A stretch of DNA of 64,000 bases, taken from positions 992,001-1,056,000 of the forward strand of contig NZ_CP049015.1 of assembly GCF_011064845.1 (NCBI RefSeq). The letters are read 5' to 3'. Made by a program: the position numbers and the translations under genes. The DNA comes from Citrobacter freundii ATCC 8090 = MTCC 1658 = NBRC 12681 (lineage in GTDB: Bacteria > Pseudomonadota > Gammaproteobacteria > Enterobacterales > Enterobacteriaceae). Of this stretch, positions 25,767-33,556 are shown piece by piece. Below the pieces are notes generated by a model that did no database searches, was not told the DNA's origin, and saw nothing but the letters and a program-made list of their open reading frames with translations. Numbering within the stretch: the stretch's first letter is position 1; every line of letters starts with the position of its first letter.

Positions 25767-26768
25767 ATGCAGGTCGGTTTAAATACAACATCACTCTCCG
25801 GAAGCGGAGCGCTCAATCCTTCTGTGCAACAACATAGCGTTGCGCAGAATGCCCCTGTCCGTCAAAAGTTACCCGCAACGGCGAGTGATTACCCGGCCTC
25901 ACCGCTTATTACCACCCGGCCTCAGCGCTACAGTGTGCAGCTCAACGATCAGCTCACCACGCTGCAGCAGGCCGATCACTACCTGGGGCAACTGGAACAG
26001 CATTTGCTGGATTATCGCCATGCCTCGCGCCGTGGCGGGCAGACGCAGCAGCAAAAGGGCGCTGAGCTTACCCAGTGGCTGGATAAACGCACGGCATTAT
26101 CCGGCGGCGCAGTTGACAGGCAGCTGCGTCCGGTATTGCAAGGCGAAGCGCGGGTGACCTTTCACTCGCCTGAACTGGCGCAGATGCTGCAAAAAAATGC
26201 CATAAGCTCGCGCATGTTTAGTGTCTCTGACGGACGGCAAACGCAGCACTCTGCGGTGGTGGTCGGTGAAGATCTGGATCCCGGTCAGTACAAAATGATG
26301 ATGAGCAACGCGCTGCGTCGTGTCGGTGTGCAGGTGCATGACCAACAGGGCGCACTGACCTTCTCCACCACGGAAAAGGAGTGGCCGCAGATTGAACAAA
26401 CCCTGAGCGTACGTGATATGGACGCAAAGTCTTCTGCGTATACGCAGCTGACGACTTTTGCCGATCCTTGCCGTACGGACGAATTACTGCAGAGCGTATT
26501 GCAGGGCAGTTCCCGCACTCAGGATGGGTTACAACAGGCGCTGGATACTATTGGCGATCAGCGCGCGCAGATGGCCGCGCAGCAGGAGAAGGCCCGGCAA
26601 CTGATTGACGGTATGGCGCGTTTTCCGCAGGCAGAAAGTGCGGTAAAAGCCTCAGAGTCACTCGGTGGGGTATTAGATCATGCTAATCACAATTATCAGG
26701 TATTAGCACAAGCGGTTAATGGACAGGCCCGGCTTTCCAGTCAGACCGTCCGTAGTCTATTACGCTAG
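25767..26768 (+). CDS. lafW: LafW, putative lateral hook-associated protein
   Basis: LafW is a Flag-2-specific gene placed after lfgL and described as a putative hook-associated protein. The 333-residue product is Gln- and Ser-rich with helical heptad-like segments at both ends (about 50-90 and 265-330), as expected of proteins packing in the axial channel, but I see no specific motif. It starts 25 bases after lfgL with AGGAA before the ATG and points at lafZ and its partner, read from the other strand. Identification rests on position. Confidence 0.6.
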   Translation: MQVGLNTTSLSGSGALNPSVQQHSVAQNAPVRQKLPATASDYPASPLITTRPQRYSVQLNDQLTTLQQADHYLGQLEQHLLDYRHASRRGGQTQQQKGAELTQWLDKRTALSGGAVDRQLRPVLQGEARVTFHSPELAQMLQKNAISSRMFSVSDGRQTQHSAVVVGEDLDPGQYKMMMSNALRRVGVQVHDQQGALTFSTTEKEWPQIEQTLSVRDMDAKSSAYTQLTTFADPCRTDELLQSVLQGSSRTQDGLQQALDTIGDQRAQMAAQQEKARQLIDGMARFPQAESAVKASESLGGVLDHANHNYQVLAQAVNGQARLSSQTVRSLLR

Positions 26769-26770
26769 CT

Positions 26771-27250
26771 CTAGTTTGGCTGGCATGCTGTTGTTGAGAA
26801 TATAAATGCAGAGGGGTCTGTGACTAACAGGCCTCCAACATCCTGAGTAAAAAGCAAATTTTGCTGTGGGTTTAAATGAATCCACCAGGCATGCAGATTG
26901 TGTTCAACAATAAAGGTACTGAAATCTGATAAGCGAAAGTCATTTTTATCGGCTTTCGCATCGCTAAAATGAAACTCACCCTGTTTAGACAATCCCGCGT
27001 AACGATTAATACATGCTGAGATCTTAAATGTTGACGGCGCTTTGTTATTTTGGTCCAGAGGGACGAGCGTCAGAGCAGTGTTTTTGTCCTGTGGGCTCAT
27101 AATGAGTGCGTAATGCGCATTCTTGCCGCTATTAAGATCGTAATTAGCAATGACCGTGTTCTCAATGCGTGCATGAGCCATGAAGGTAAAAAATAAAGTT
27201 ACAGTAGCCAGAAGATAGAGGAAGTAACTATTTGCATTTTGGCATTTCAT
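26771..27250 (-). CDS. Secreted partner of the LafZ regulator
   Basis: The 159-residue product has an N-terminal signal-like hydrophobic stretch (LYLLATVTLFFTFMAHA, about 12-28) and no other membrane helix, so it is probably periplasmic. I do not recognise a family. Its ATG lies inside the last 23 bases of lafZ, so the two are translationally coupled. Membrane-bound ToxR-like regulators often pair with a small periplasmic effector, and the marT/fidL-like pair at 49220-50399 has the same layout. A role in modulating LafZ is inference. Cysteines at about 3, 79 and 156 could form a disulfide. Confidence 0.55.
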   Translation of the reverse strand: MKCQNANSYFLYLLATVTLFFTFMAHARIENTVIANYDLNSGKNAHYALIMSPQDKNTALTLVPLDQNNKAPSTFKISACINRYAGLSKQGEFHFSDAKADKNDFRLSDFSTFIVEHNLHAWWIHLNPQQNLLFTQDVGGLLVTDPSAFIFSTTACQPN

Positions 27251-28178
27251 TTAACATTTTCTCCACTTCTTTAATTAAAACACTATTCATTTCATTATCT
27301 TTATTGAGCCAGCTACTAAAATTCAATGCTAACTGCCAACTGTCATTGCATTGATTACTCAGTACAATATCAAGTGCGAATTTGTTCAGCGACACTCTGT
27401 AATACAAATCCATTGAGACATTGTGCGTCACCAACAGTTGATTGATTTGTTGCACTCCAGGGAGAATATGTTGCGAGAAAAGAGACGGCGATGTTTTTTT
27501 TTCATCTGGGTCGTAAAGATGGTAAACCGTAACATGACTGGCACTCTCAAGATTTTCTTTTACTAACTGTGGGGTTTCTTCCGTTTTCGTGACGGATGAT
27601 GTTTTAAAATCAGACATCAGGACAAACAACAAAAGCGCGATAATAATGACGGGCAGGGTGATAAGAACGGCTCTGTAAGGATGACTTTTAGCATCCGCGG
27701 GTTTCTCTAATTCATTGTTTAATAAAGGTGTGTATGGTTTTTTCGGCACTCCCTGATTTGTGCTCGCGCTTTCTTCAGGCACGCTGTTTGCAGATAAAAC
27801 AGCACTCTCTTTGGTTTCATCACTGGCGATGCCATCAACCACATTAATATTGTGGTCAATATCTTCGGACAGGTAGTTTTTATTAAACAAATACCCTTTT
27901 TTAGGGATCGTTTTTATAATTTCCTGTTGTTTTCCATCATCATCGATCGCGACGCGCAAGGCATGAACGGCTGTGGGCAGGCTATTTCCACCGACGATGC
28001 GATTCTTCCAGACTGCGGTCATTAAAAACGAACGCGATAAGACGACATCGGCATTTTTAGCTAATGTCTCTAACAGAATAAAATGGTATTCGCCGAGCCG
28101 ACGCGTTTCGCCAGTCTCACAATGGATTAACGCATTAAGCGAAGAATCCATTCGCCAGTTATTGACTACAATACTCAT
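27228..28178 (-). CDS. lafZ: LafZ, ToxR/CadC-like transmembrane regulator
   Basis: The 316-residue protein has an N-terminal OmpR/PhoB-type winged helix (about 10-100, with RLGEYHFILLETLAKNADVV and NSLPTAVHALRVAIDDDGKQ plus the wing KTIPKKGYLF), a Ser/Glu-rich linker, one membrane helix at about 171-188 and a periplasmic domain of about 125 residues. This is the ToxR/CadC layout: DNA binding in the cytoplasm, sensing outside. LafZ is the known Flag-2 gene between lafW and lafA. It is divergent from lafA across a 571-base region and may control lafA or its own operon. Target sites are not visible. Confidence 0.75.
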   Translation of the reverse strand: MSIVVNNWRMDSSLNALIHCETGETRRLGEYHFILLETLAKNADVVLSRSFLMTAVWKNRIVGGNSLPTAVHALRVAIDDDGKQQEIIKTIPKKGYLFNKNYLSEDIDHNINVVDGIASDETKESAVLSANSVPEESASTNQGVPKKPYTPLLNNELEKPADAKSHPYRAVLITLPVIIIALLLFVLMSDFKTSSVTKTEETPQLVKENLESASHVTVYHLYDPDEKKTSPSLFSQHILPGVQQINQLLVTHNVSMDLYYRVSLNKFALDIVLSNQCNDSWQLALNFSSWLNKDNEMNSVLIKEVEKMLNEMPKCK

Positions 28179-28675
28179 GATTTTGTCTACCCGTGCAAGA
28201 TTTTTTAAATCCTTGATGTCACACCGTTAAAAATCAGTGCATTAAAATTCTGAAGGAATTGAGATATCTTTTTCTGGCTGCCAGGATGAGACGTGGCAGC
28301 CTGATCGGTGTTGAGTGTTTTTTGTTCTGTCCGAAAAAGGACTGAAAATGTAACGAAAGTGTCCTGGACTCACAATATAAAAGTACGTTGTATTTGCAAC
28401 TAAATGTAAATATAGACGTGAGTGATGTAGGTTAAATTATTTTTGATTAGGTTTAATCTTATTAATTTCATGGCGTTAACGTTCGATGTTTGACGGCGAT
28501 CATTTCATTATTAGATATTTCTAATAATCTTTTAATTAAAAATTGATTGAGCTAATTCTTATGTTGTGAGGTGTGGTGAAAAATAGCACGGGATGCTAAT
28601 AAAGGCAGCGCTTAGCGTTTGTTTATATCCCCTGAACTGATTTTTTAAACGAGTGAAAAAATTTTTTCTCCGTGC
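28179..28675. other. Long AT-rich intergenic region between lafZ and lafA
   Basis: Nearly 500 bases before the lafA promoter motif hold no convincing gene. The sequence is AT-rich (runs near 28440-28560) and would be a natural place for LafZ or nucleoid-protein binding. I see no clear inverted repeat, RNA gene or further promoter that I can support. Confidence 0.4.
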
Positions 28676-28706
28676 TTTAAGTTTTCCGAACGGGTGGTCG
28701 TTTTTA
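28676..28706 (+). promoter_or_regulatory. Sigma-28-like promoter of lafA
   Basis: TTTAAGTTTTCC then GGTCGTTTTTA after an 8-base gap shares layout and most bases with the lfgM promoter motif over the same 31-base span. It lies 44 bases before the flagellin ATG, consistent with a late flagellar promoter read by LafS, whose gene is missing here. Confidence 0.6.
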
Positions 28707-28749
28707 CAGGGTATCGAAACGAAAACGATTATTCCCAAGGAGCAGTACC

Positions 28750-29652
28750 ATGTTATCGATTAATACTAATACCGCCTCAATGGCAGCTGTAAACGCTATC
28801 AACAAAAGCAGCGCATCCCTGTCTACTTCGATGGAACGTCTGGCGACAGGTAACCGCATTAACTCTTCTGCTGACGATGCTGCAGGCAAACAGATTGCCA
28901 GCCGCCTGAGCGCACAATCCGACGGTATGGGCGTTGCACTGAGCAACATTCAGGACGCAACCGCAATGCTGCAGACCGCAGATAGCATGTTTGACGAAAT
29001 GACCGACGTGCTGGGTCGCATGAAAGACCTGTCCACGCAGGCAGCGAACGGAACCTACAACAGCGACGACCTGCAGGCGATGCAGGATGAATACGACGAA
29101 CTGGGCCAGCAGATGTCTGACATGCTGCAGAACACCACCTACGGTGGTACTAACCTGTTCGGTACGGCATCTGGCAGTAATACCGGTGTTTCTGGTCTGT
29201 TCCAGAGCGCAGTCACCTTCCAGGTGGGTGCTGAGTCTTCTGACACCATGACCGTGGACATCTCCAGCCAGCTGGGTGATCTGGTGACAGATCTGACAGC
29301 TGTCAGTGATGCTTTCTCTTCTGATCAGGCTGGTACTGGTGTTTCTGGTGGTACTGAGCTGACCGCTTCTGGTTCTGCTAACGGTATGATCAGCACTATC
29401 CAGACCGCAATGGACGATGTGTCCAAGATCCAGTCCAAACTGGGCGCGTCTATCAACCGTCTGAACGACACCGCAAACAACCTGACCAGCATGCAGGACA
29501 ACACTAACGTAGCGATCGGTAACATTATGGATACCGACTACGCGACGGAAGCCTCCAACATGACGCAACAGCAGGTGCTGATGCAAACTGGCATCACTAT
29601 GCTGAAGCAGTCCAACAGCATGTCCAGCATGGTGTCCAGCCTGCTGCAGTAA
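28750..29652 (+). CDS. lafA: Lateral flagellin LafA
   Basis: LafA is the filament subunit. The 300 residues have the conserved flagellin ends: N-terminal MLSINTNTASMAAVNAINKS with TGNRINSSADDAAGKQIASR, and C-terminal AIGNIMDTDYATEASNMTQQ with QVLMQTGITMLKQSNSMSSM. The middle (about 170-215) is short and Ser/Thr/Gly-rich, the surface part most likely to be glycosylated by the cassette at 7493-13898. AAGGAGC precedes the ATG at 6 bases. Codon use is biased towards favoured codons, as in highly expressed genes. A strong terminator follows. Without LafB and LafS in this locus, filament assembly is doubtful. Confidence 0.95.
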   Translation: MLSINTNTASMAAVNAINKSSASLSTSMERLATGNRINSSADDAAGKQIASRLSAQSDGMGVALSNIQDATAMLQTADSMFDEMTDVLGRMKDLSTQAANGTYNSDDLQAMQDEYDELGQQMSDMLQNTTYGGTNLFGTASGSNTGVSGLFQSAVTFQVGAESSDTMTVDISSQLGDLVTDLTAVSDAFSSDQAGTGVSGGTELTASGSANGMISTIQTAMDDVSKIQSKLGASINRLNDTANNLTSMQDNTNVAIGNIMDTDYATEASNMTQQQVLMQTGITMLKQSNSMSSMVSSLLQ

Positions 29653-29680
29653 TTCTGTTCTGTGGTGAAATTGCGCCATT

Positions 29681-29708
29681 CACAACACCGCCGACTGGCG
29701 GTGTTGTG
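29681..29708 (+). terminator. Terminator after lafA
   Basis: Perfect 12-base arms (CACAACACCGCC and GGCGGTGTTGTG) with a 4-base loop lie 28 bases after the lafA stop. A short CTTTC follows, so the U-run is weak, but the stem is very stable. Confidence 0.85.
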
Positions 29709-29805
29709 CTTTCAGCGGCAGAAGGGGAGTCAGGAAGTTTCCTGTCCAACGGAAATTCGATTTCCATGTGCTTAGTAACTAATTGATTTTAAATAAATTA
29801 AAAAC

Positions 29806-29821
29806 TGGCATACATTTTGCT
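29806..29821 (+). promoter_or_regulatory. Sigma-54 promoter now driving the truncated lafT
   Basis: TGGCATACATTTTGCT has TGGCA and TTGCT elements with GG and GC 10 bases apart, a near-consensus sigma-54 promoter 31 bases before the lafT ATG. In intact Flag-2 loci the gene after lafA is lafB, so this is likely the lafB operon promoter left after the deletion (inference). Confidence 0.8.
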
Positions 29822-29852
29822 TTAACAACGATAACGTCGCACGGAGTTATTC

Positions 29853-30635
29853 ATGATCAACCCAAGAACTATGGCGAAAGCCGCAGCTTATGCCGATATC
29901 GCCACGCAGAGCGCCAACCCGGTACATGTACTGAAAGAGATCGTCCACCAGATCAAAGGGGTAATCAGTAAAAAGAAAATGGGGCCGGAGTTTCAGCGTC
30001 AGCTACTGATGTGCCTGTATGAGCTGCTGGAAATGGTTCAAAACGGCGGTCTGCGTATGCTGGATCAGCATATCGAGCAGCCGGAAGAAAGCACCATTTT
30101 CCAGAAATACCCGCTGGTGCTGACTCAGAAGCGACTGGTGACATTTATCGCCGATAACTTCCGTCTAATGGCGATGGGTAAAATCGATGCCCATGAACTT
30201 GAAGGGATTCTCGATCAGGAACTGGATACCGCGGAAGAATCTTTGTTAACCCCTTCGCGCTCCTTGCAGCGTACCGCAGAAGCGATGCCTGGATTCGGCA
30301 TTTGTGCTGCGGTATTGGGCATTATCATCACCATGCAGTCCATCGATGGCTCCATTGCGCTTATCGGTTTGAAAGTGGCGGCGGCGTTGGTGGGGACATT
30401 CTTAGGGGTATTCATCTGTTATTGTCTGATGGACCCGCTGGCAAACGCTATGGAACAGCAGGCGCGGGCAGAGCATTCGCTGCTCGAATGCGTACGTACC
30501 GTGCTGGTGGCGCAAGCGGGCGGTAAACCGACGTTACTGGCGGTCGATGCTGGCCGTAAGCTTCTCCATCTGGCCTCTAAACCCACTTTCGCCAATCTGG
30601 ATGCATGGGTTAATGCGATGCTGGAGCAGGAATAA
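29853..30635 (+). pseudogene. lafT: LafT (MotA-like stator) lacking its first two membrane helices, probable lafB'-'lafT fusion
   Basis: MotA-type proteins form the proton-driven stator and normally begin with two membrane helices. This 260-residue frame starts with about 20 residues unlike MotA (MINPRTMAKAAAYADIATQS), then joins the MotA family from the position equivalent to about residue 50 (NPVHVLKEIVHQIKG). The cytoplasmic domain, helices 3 and 4 and the conserved prolines in MPGFGICAAVLGI and LMDPLANAM remain. The first 20 residues resemble the start of a FliD-type cap protein, and the upstream promoter fits lafB. A deletion joining the start of lafB to the middle of lafT explains both, and would remove lafB, C, D, E, F and S. 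The protein is unlikely to work as a stator. The frame is open, so it may still be made. Confidence 0.7.
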
Positions 30636-30637
30636 GC

Positions 30638-31636
30638 ATGAGGAAGGGGCCAAATCGTCGCGATCGCGGCGCGAAAACCACCATTATCCGCCGACAAATT
30701 AAAAAGCATCATGCAGGTCATCATGGCGGGGCGTGGAAGGTCGCCTTTGCTGACTTTACGCTGGCGATGATGGCGCTGTTTATGACGCTGTGGATTGTGA
30801 ACAGCGTCAGCAAGGCTGACCGAGAAAATATTGTGGCGGCGCTGCACGGCCAGTCAATCTTTAACGGTGGCGGTATGGCACCTTTAAACAAGCTGGGCAA
30901 GCAGCCGATAGCGCCGGGTGCGCAGAAGAAAAACGTCACGCGCAACAAGCTGGATAAAACGGTTACCCCGCAAGAGACGGCGAAGATCACAGAAGATAAC
31001 GCCAAAAAAGCGCTGGATGTAAATGAAAAAGCGGTGTTGCTGAAGCAAAAATCAGCGCGTGAATTGGGCGAGCTGGCGACCGATATTAACGTCATTGCCC
31101 GCAATGCACATATGGAAACCAACCTCGAGATGGAGATTGTTCCTCAGGGGTTGCGCGTACTGATTAAAGATGACCAGAACCGGAATATGTTTGAGCGCGG
31201 CAGCGCCAAAATTATGCCGTTCTTTAAATCGCTGCTGGTTGAGCTGGCCCCCGTGTTTGACTCGCTGGACAACAAGCTCATCATTACCGGACATACGGAT
31301 GCGATGAGCTATAAGAGCAACATTTACAACAACTGGAATCTCTCCGGCGACCGTGCTTTGTCAGCACGACGCGTGCTGGAAGATGCCGGCATGCCGCAGG
31401 ATAAAGTCATGCAGGTTAGCGCCATGGCGGACCAAATGCTGCTGGATGCGAAAAACCCAGAAAGCGCAGGCAACCGCCGTATTGAGATCATGGTGTTAAC
31501 GCAAAGTGCTTCCGATACGCTGTATCAATATTTTGGTCAGCACGGCGAGAAAGTGGTTCAGCCACTGGTTGATAAGCTAGACAAACAAAAGCAGGTGGCC
31601 TCTTTACGTCAGCCCTCTGTTCCCGTCACTCATTAA
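30638..31636 (+). CDS. lafU: Lateral flagellar stator protein LafU (MotB-like)
   Basis: MotB-type LafU anchors the stator to peptidoglycan. The 332 residues have a basic N-terminus rich in His (HHAGHHGGAWKVAFADF), one membrane helix carrying the proton-binding Asp (FADFTLAMMALFMTLWIV, Asp near 38) and a C-terminal OmpA-like domain (TGHTDAM and SARRVLEDAG, near 215-285). It starts 2 bases after lafT. This gene is intact, whereas K-12 has only a truncated lafU beside dinB. Without full LafT it probably lacks a partner. Confidence 0.92.
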   Translation: MRKGPNRRDRGAKTTIIRRQIKKHHAGHHGGAWKVAFADFTLAMMALFMTLWIVNSVSKADRENIVAALHGQSIFNGGGMAPLNKLGKQPIAPGAQKKNVTRNKLDKTVTPQETAKITEDNAKKALDVNEKAVLLKQKSARELGELATDINVIARNAHMETNLEMEIVPQGLRVLIKDDQNRNMFERGSAKIMPFFKSLLVELAPVFDSLDNKLIITGHTDAMSYKSNIYNNWNLSGDRALSARRVLEDAGMPQDKVMQVSAMADQMLLDAKNPESAGNRRIEIMVLTQSASDTLYQYFGQHGEKVVQPLVDKLDKQKQVASLRQPSVPVTH

Positions 31637-31649
31637 TTCTGTTTTCCGC

Positions 31650-31668
31650 CCCCCACGCAACGTGGGGG
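31650..31668 (+). terminator. Hairpin after lafU
   Basis: CCCCCACG and CGTGGGGG form an 8-base perfect stem with loop CAA, 14 bases after the lafU stop. There is no U-run, only AAATTAT, so it may be a weak terminator or an mRNA-protecting stem. Confidence 0.5.
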
Positions 31669-31692
31669 CAAATTATCCCTCAGGAAGGTAAT

Positions 31693-32334
31693 GTGATAGA
31701 TGTAACCCATATTATTCCATTGGATATTCATACTGATAACGTCACTGATGGGGCTTGTCAGGGCGCGCATTTCGACCCGGTTTCAGGTATCTGGTACACC
31801 GAGCCTCATGTGTTAAATGAGGGGCTTCGTGACTATGTCTACAACACCGACAGTTTTAACATCGTTGCGCCGTACTATCTGGTGATTACCTCGAAGATGC
31901 ACTGCTGGAGCTGCCACCAGCTCACCCATATTCACGGGGTGATGTTTACCCGCTTTATCAGAAAAGATCAGGATGGCAAAGGCTGGCAATCTATTCGACG
32001 GAATACCTTTCTGTTCCACATTAATTCTCTGCCTGAAGAGATACAAAAGAACATCAAAGCCAGCAATTACTATCTGGATAAAAGTAAAACTACCGGGCTA
32101 CGTTACTGGATGAATCATTGTGAAATTTGTGGAGAACGTCTGGGCGACTATGAGCTTTTCTGCGTGGAAAATGATGCATTTCGCCTGATGACGATCGAAA
32201 AATTGCTGCGGGCAAAGATTCGCAAAGTGAATAAACTTTTTGTCAGTACGGCGGGTAATCCCGCAGAACATAAGATCACGGACATCGTGCGTTACCTGTG
32301 CGATGCACGCTTCGTCATGAATGGTCCGGCCTAA
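31693..32334 (+). CDS. Unrecognised protein with two CxxC zinc-finger-like knuckles
   Basis: The 213-residue protein has two CxxC pairs, CWSCHQ near residue 74 and CEICGE near 144, spaced as in proteins that bind one or two zinc ions; it has no signal sequence or membrane helix. I do not recognise the family. The start is a GTG at 31693 after AAGGTA; the overlapping ATG at 31691 runs straight into a stop. It lies between lafU and dinB and ends 67 bases before the dinB ATG, upstream of the dinB LexA box. It does not look like a flagellar gene, and may be a scar-filling gene of this locus. Confidence 0.6.
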   Translation: MIDVTHIIPLDIHTDNVTDGACQGAHFDPVSGIWYTEPHVLNEGLRDYVYNTDSFNIVAPYYLVITSKMHCWSCHQLTHIHGVMFTRFIRKDQDGKGWQSIRRNTFLFHINSLPEEIQKNIKASNYYLDKSKTTGLRYWMNHCEICGERLGDYELFCVENDAFRLMTIEKLLRAKIRKVNKLFVSTAGNPAEHKITDIVRYLCDARFVMNGPA

Positions 32335-32366
32335 GGCATAAACAGACTTCTCACAACATAAAAATA

Positions 32367-32382
32367 CTGTATACTTAAACAG
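32367..32382 (+). promoter_or_regulatory. LexA box of dinB
   Basis: CTGTATACTTAAACAG matches the LexA operator consensus (CTG, 10 bases, CAG), 19 bases before the dinB start. It should keep dinB off until the SOS response. Confidence 0.92.
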
Positions 32383-32400
32383 TGTTGTGGGAGGCGAGCG

Positions 32401-33456
32401 ATGCGCAAAATCATACATGTCGATATGGACTGCTTTTTCGCGGCGGTGGAAATGCGCGACAACCCCGCCTTGCGTGATATTCCCATTGCTATTGGCGGCA
32501 GTCGTGAACGTCGGGGAGTCATCAGCACGGCCAATTACCCGGCGCGCAAATTTGGTGTGCGTAGCGCAATGCCGACCGGAATGGCGTTAAAACTGTGCCC
32601 GCATCTCACGTTATTACCTGGTCGTTACGAGGCCTATAAAGAAGCCTCCCGCCAGATTCAGGCTATTTTCTCCCGTTATACCTCGCTGATAGAACCGCTT
32701 TCGCTGGATGAAGCCTATCTGGATGTGACTGACAGCACTCACTGCCATGGCTCAGCTACGCTGATCGCTCAGGAGATCCGCCAGACAATTTTTACCGAGC
32801 TACAGTTAACCGCCTCTGCCGGAATTGCGCCGGTCAAATTTCTGGCAAAAATAGCCTCCGATCTCAACAAACCCAATGGGCAATATGTGATTACCCCTGC
32901 CGATGTTCCTGAATTTCTCAGAACATTACCGTTAGGCAAAATTCCCGGCGTTGGCAAAGTCTCTGCCGCTAAGCTGGAAGCGATGGGGTTGCGAACCTGC
33001 GAGGATGTTCAGAAATACGACCTGGCCATGTTGCTCAAACGTTTTGGTAAGTTTGGTCGCGTGTTGTGGGAACGTAGCCAGGGCATTGATGAGCGCGACG
33101 TCAACAATGACAGACTGCGCAAATCAGTCGGCGTCGAGCGTACTTTGGCAGAAGATATTCATGAGTGGGCTGAATGTGAGGAGATTATTGAGCGGCTATA
33201 TCCCGAACTGGAACGACGTCTGGCCAAGGTAAAACCGGATCTGTTGATCGCCCGGCAGGGAGTAAAACTCAAGTTTAATGATTTTCAGCAAACCACGCAG
33301 GAGCACGTCTGGCCGCGCTTAAGTAAAGATGACTTAATTGCGACGGCGCGCAAAACCTGGAATGAACGTCGGGGAGGGCGGGGCGTAAGGCTGGTGGGAT
33401 TACACGTCACGCTGTTGGATCCACAGCTGGAAAGGCAACTACTGTTGGGGCTGTGA
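32401..33456 (+). CDS. dinB: DNA polymerase IV DinB
   Basis: DinB is the error-prone Y-family translesion polymerase. The 351 residues show the catalytic Asp/Glu motifs ([12 protein letters not shown] near 8, SLDEAYLDV near 100), the thumb HhH part ([19 protein letters not shown] near 180) and the little-finger domain. The C-terminus [10 protein letters not shown] carries the beta-clamp-binding motif. GAGGCGAGCG precedes the ATG. The LexA box puts it under SOS control. It lies beside the Flag-2 locus exactly as in E. coli, but the following yafNOP genes of K-12 are absent and pepD follows directly. Confidence 0.97.
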   Translation: MRKIIHVDMDCFFAAVEMRDNPALRDIPIAIGGSRERRGVISTANYPARKFGVRSAMPTGMALKLCPHLTLLPGRYEAYKEASRQIQAIFSRYTSLIEPLSLDEAYLDVTDSTHCHGSATLIAQEIRQTIFTELQLTASAGIAPVKFLAKIASDLNKPNGQYVITPADVPEFLRTLPLGKIPGVGKVSAAKLEAMGLRTCEDVQKYDLAMLLKRFGKFGRVLWERSQGIDERDVNNDRLRKSVGVERTLAEDIHEWAECEEIIERLYPELERRLAKVKPDLLIARQGVKLKFNDFQQTTQEHVWPRLSKDDLIATARKTWNERRGGRGVRLVGLHVTLLDPQLERQLLLGL

Positions 33457-33468
33457 TGTTGATGTATT

Positions 33469-33543
33469 GCCGGATGGCTGCGTAAAAACTATATCCGGCC
33501 TACAAATCAGCATGTAGGCCGGATAAGCACAGCGCCATCCGGC
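33469..33543. repeat. REP/BIME element between dinB and pepD
   Basis: Three REP-type units alternate in orientation: TGCCGGATGG with ATCCGGCC, then GTAGGCCGGATAAG, then CGCCATCCGGC. This is the standard BIME arrangement between convergent genes and may insulate them transcriptionally. Confidence 0.85.
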
Positions 33544-33556
33544 GTTTAGCGCAGAC

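Noticed and set aside
28777..29679. 300-codon minus-strand frame opposite lafA
   Set aside because: It mirrors the biased codons of flagellin and is rich in His, Cys and Arg without motif; it is an artefact of codon bias.
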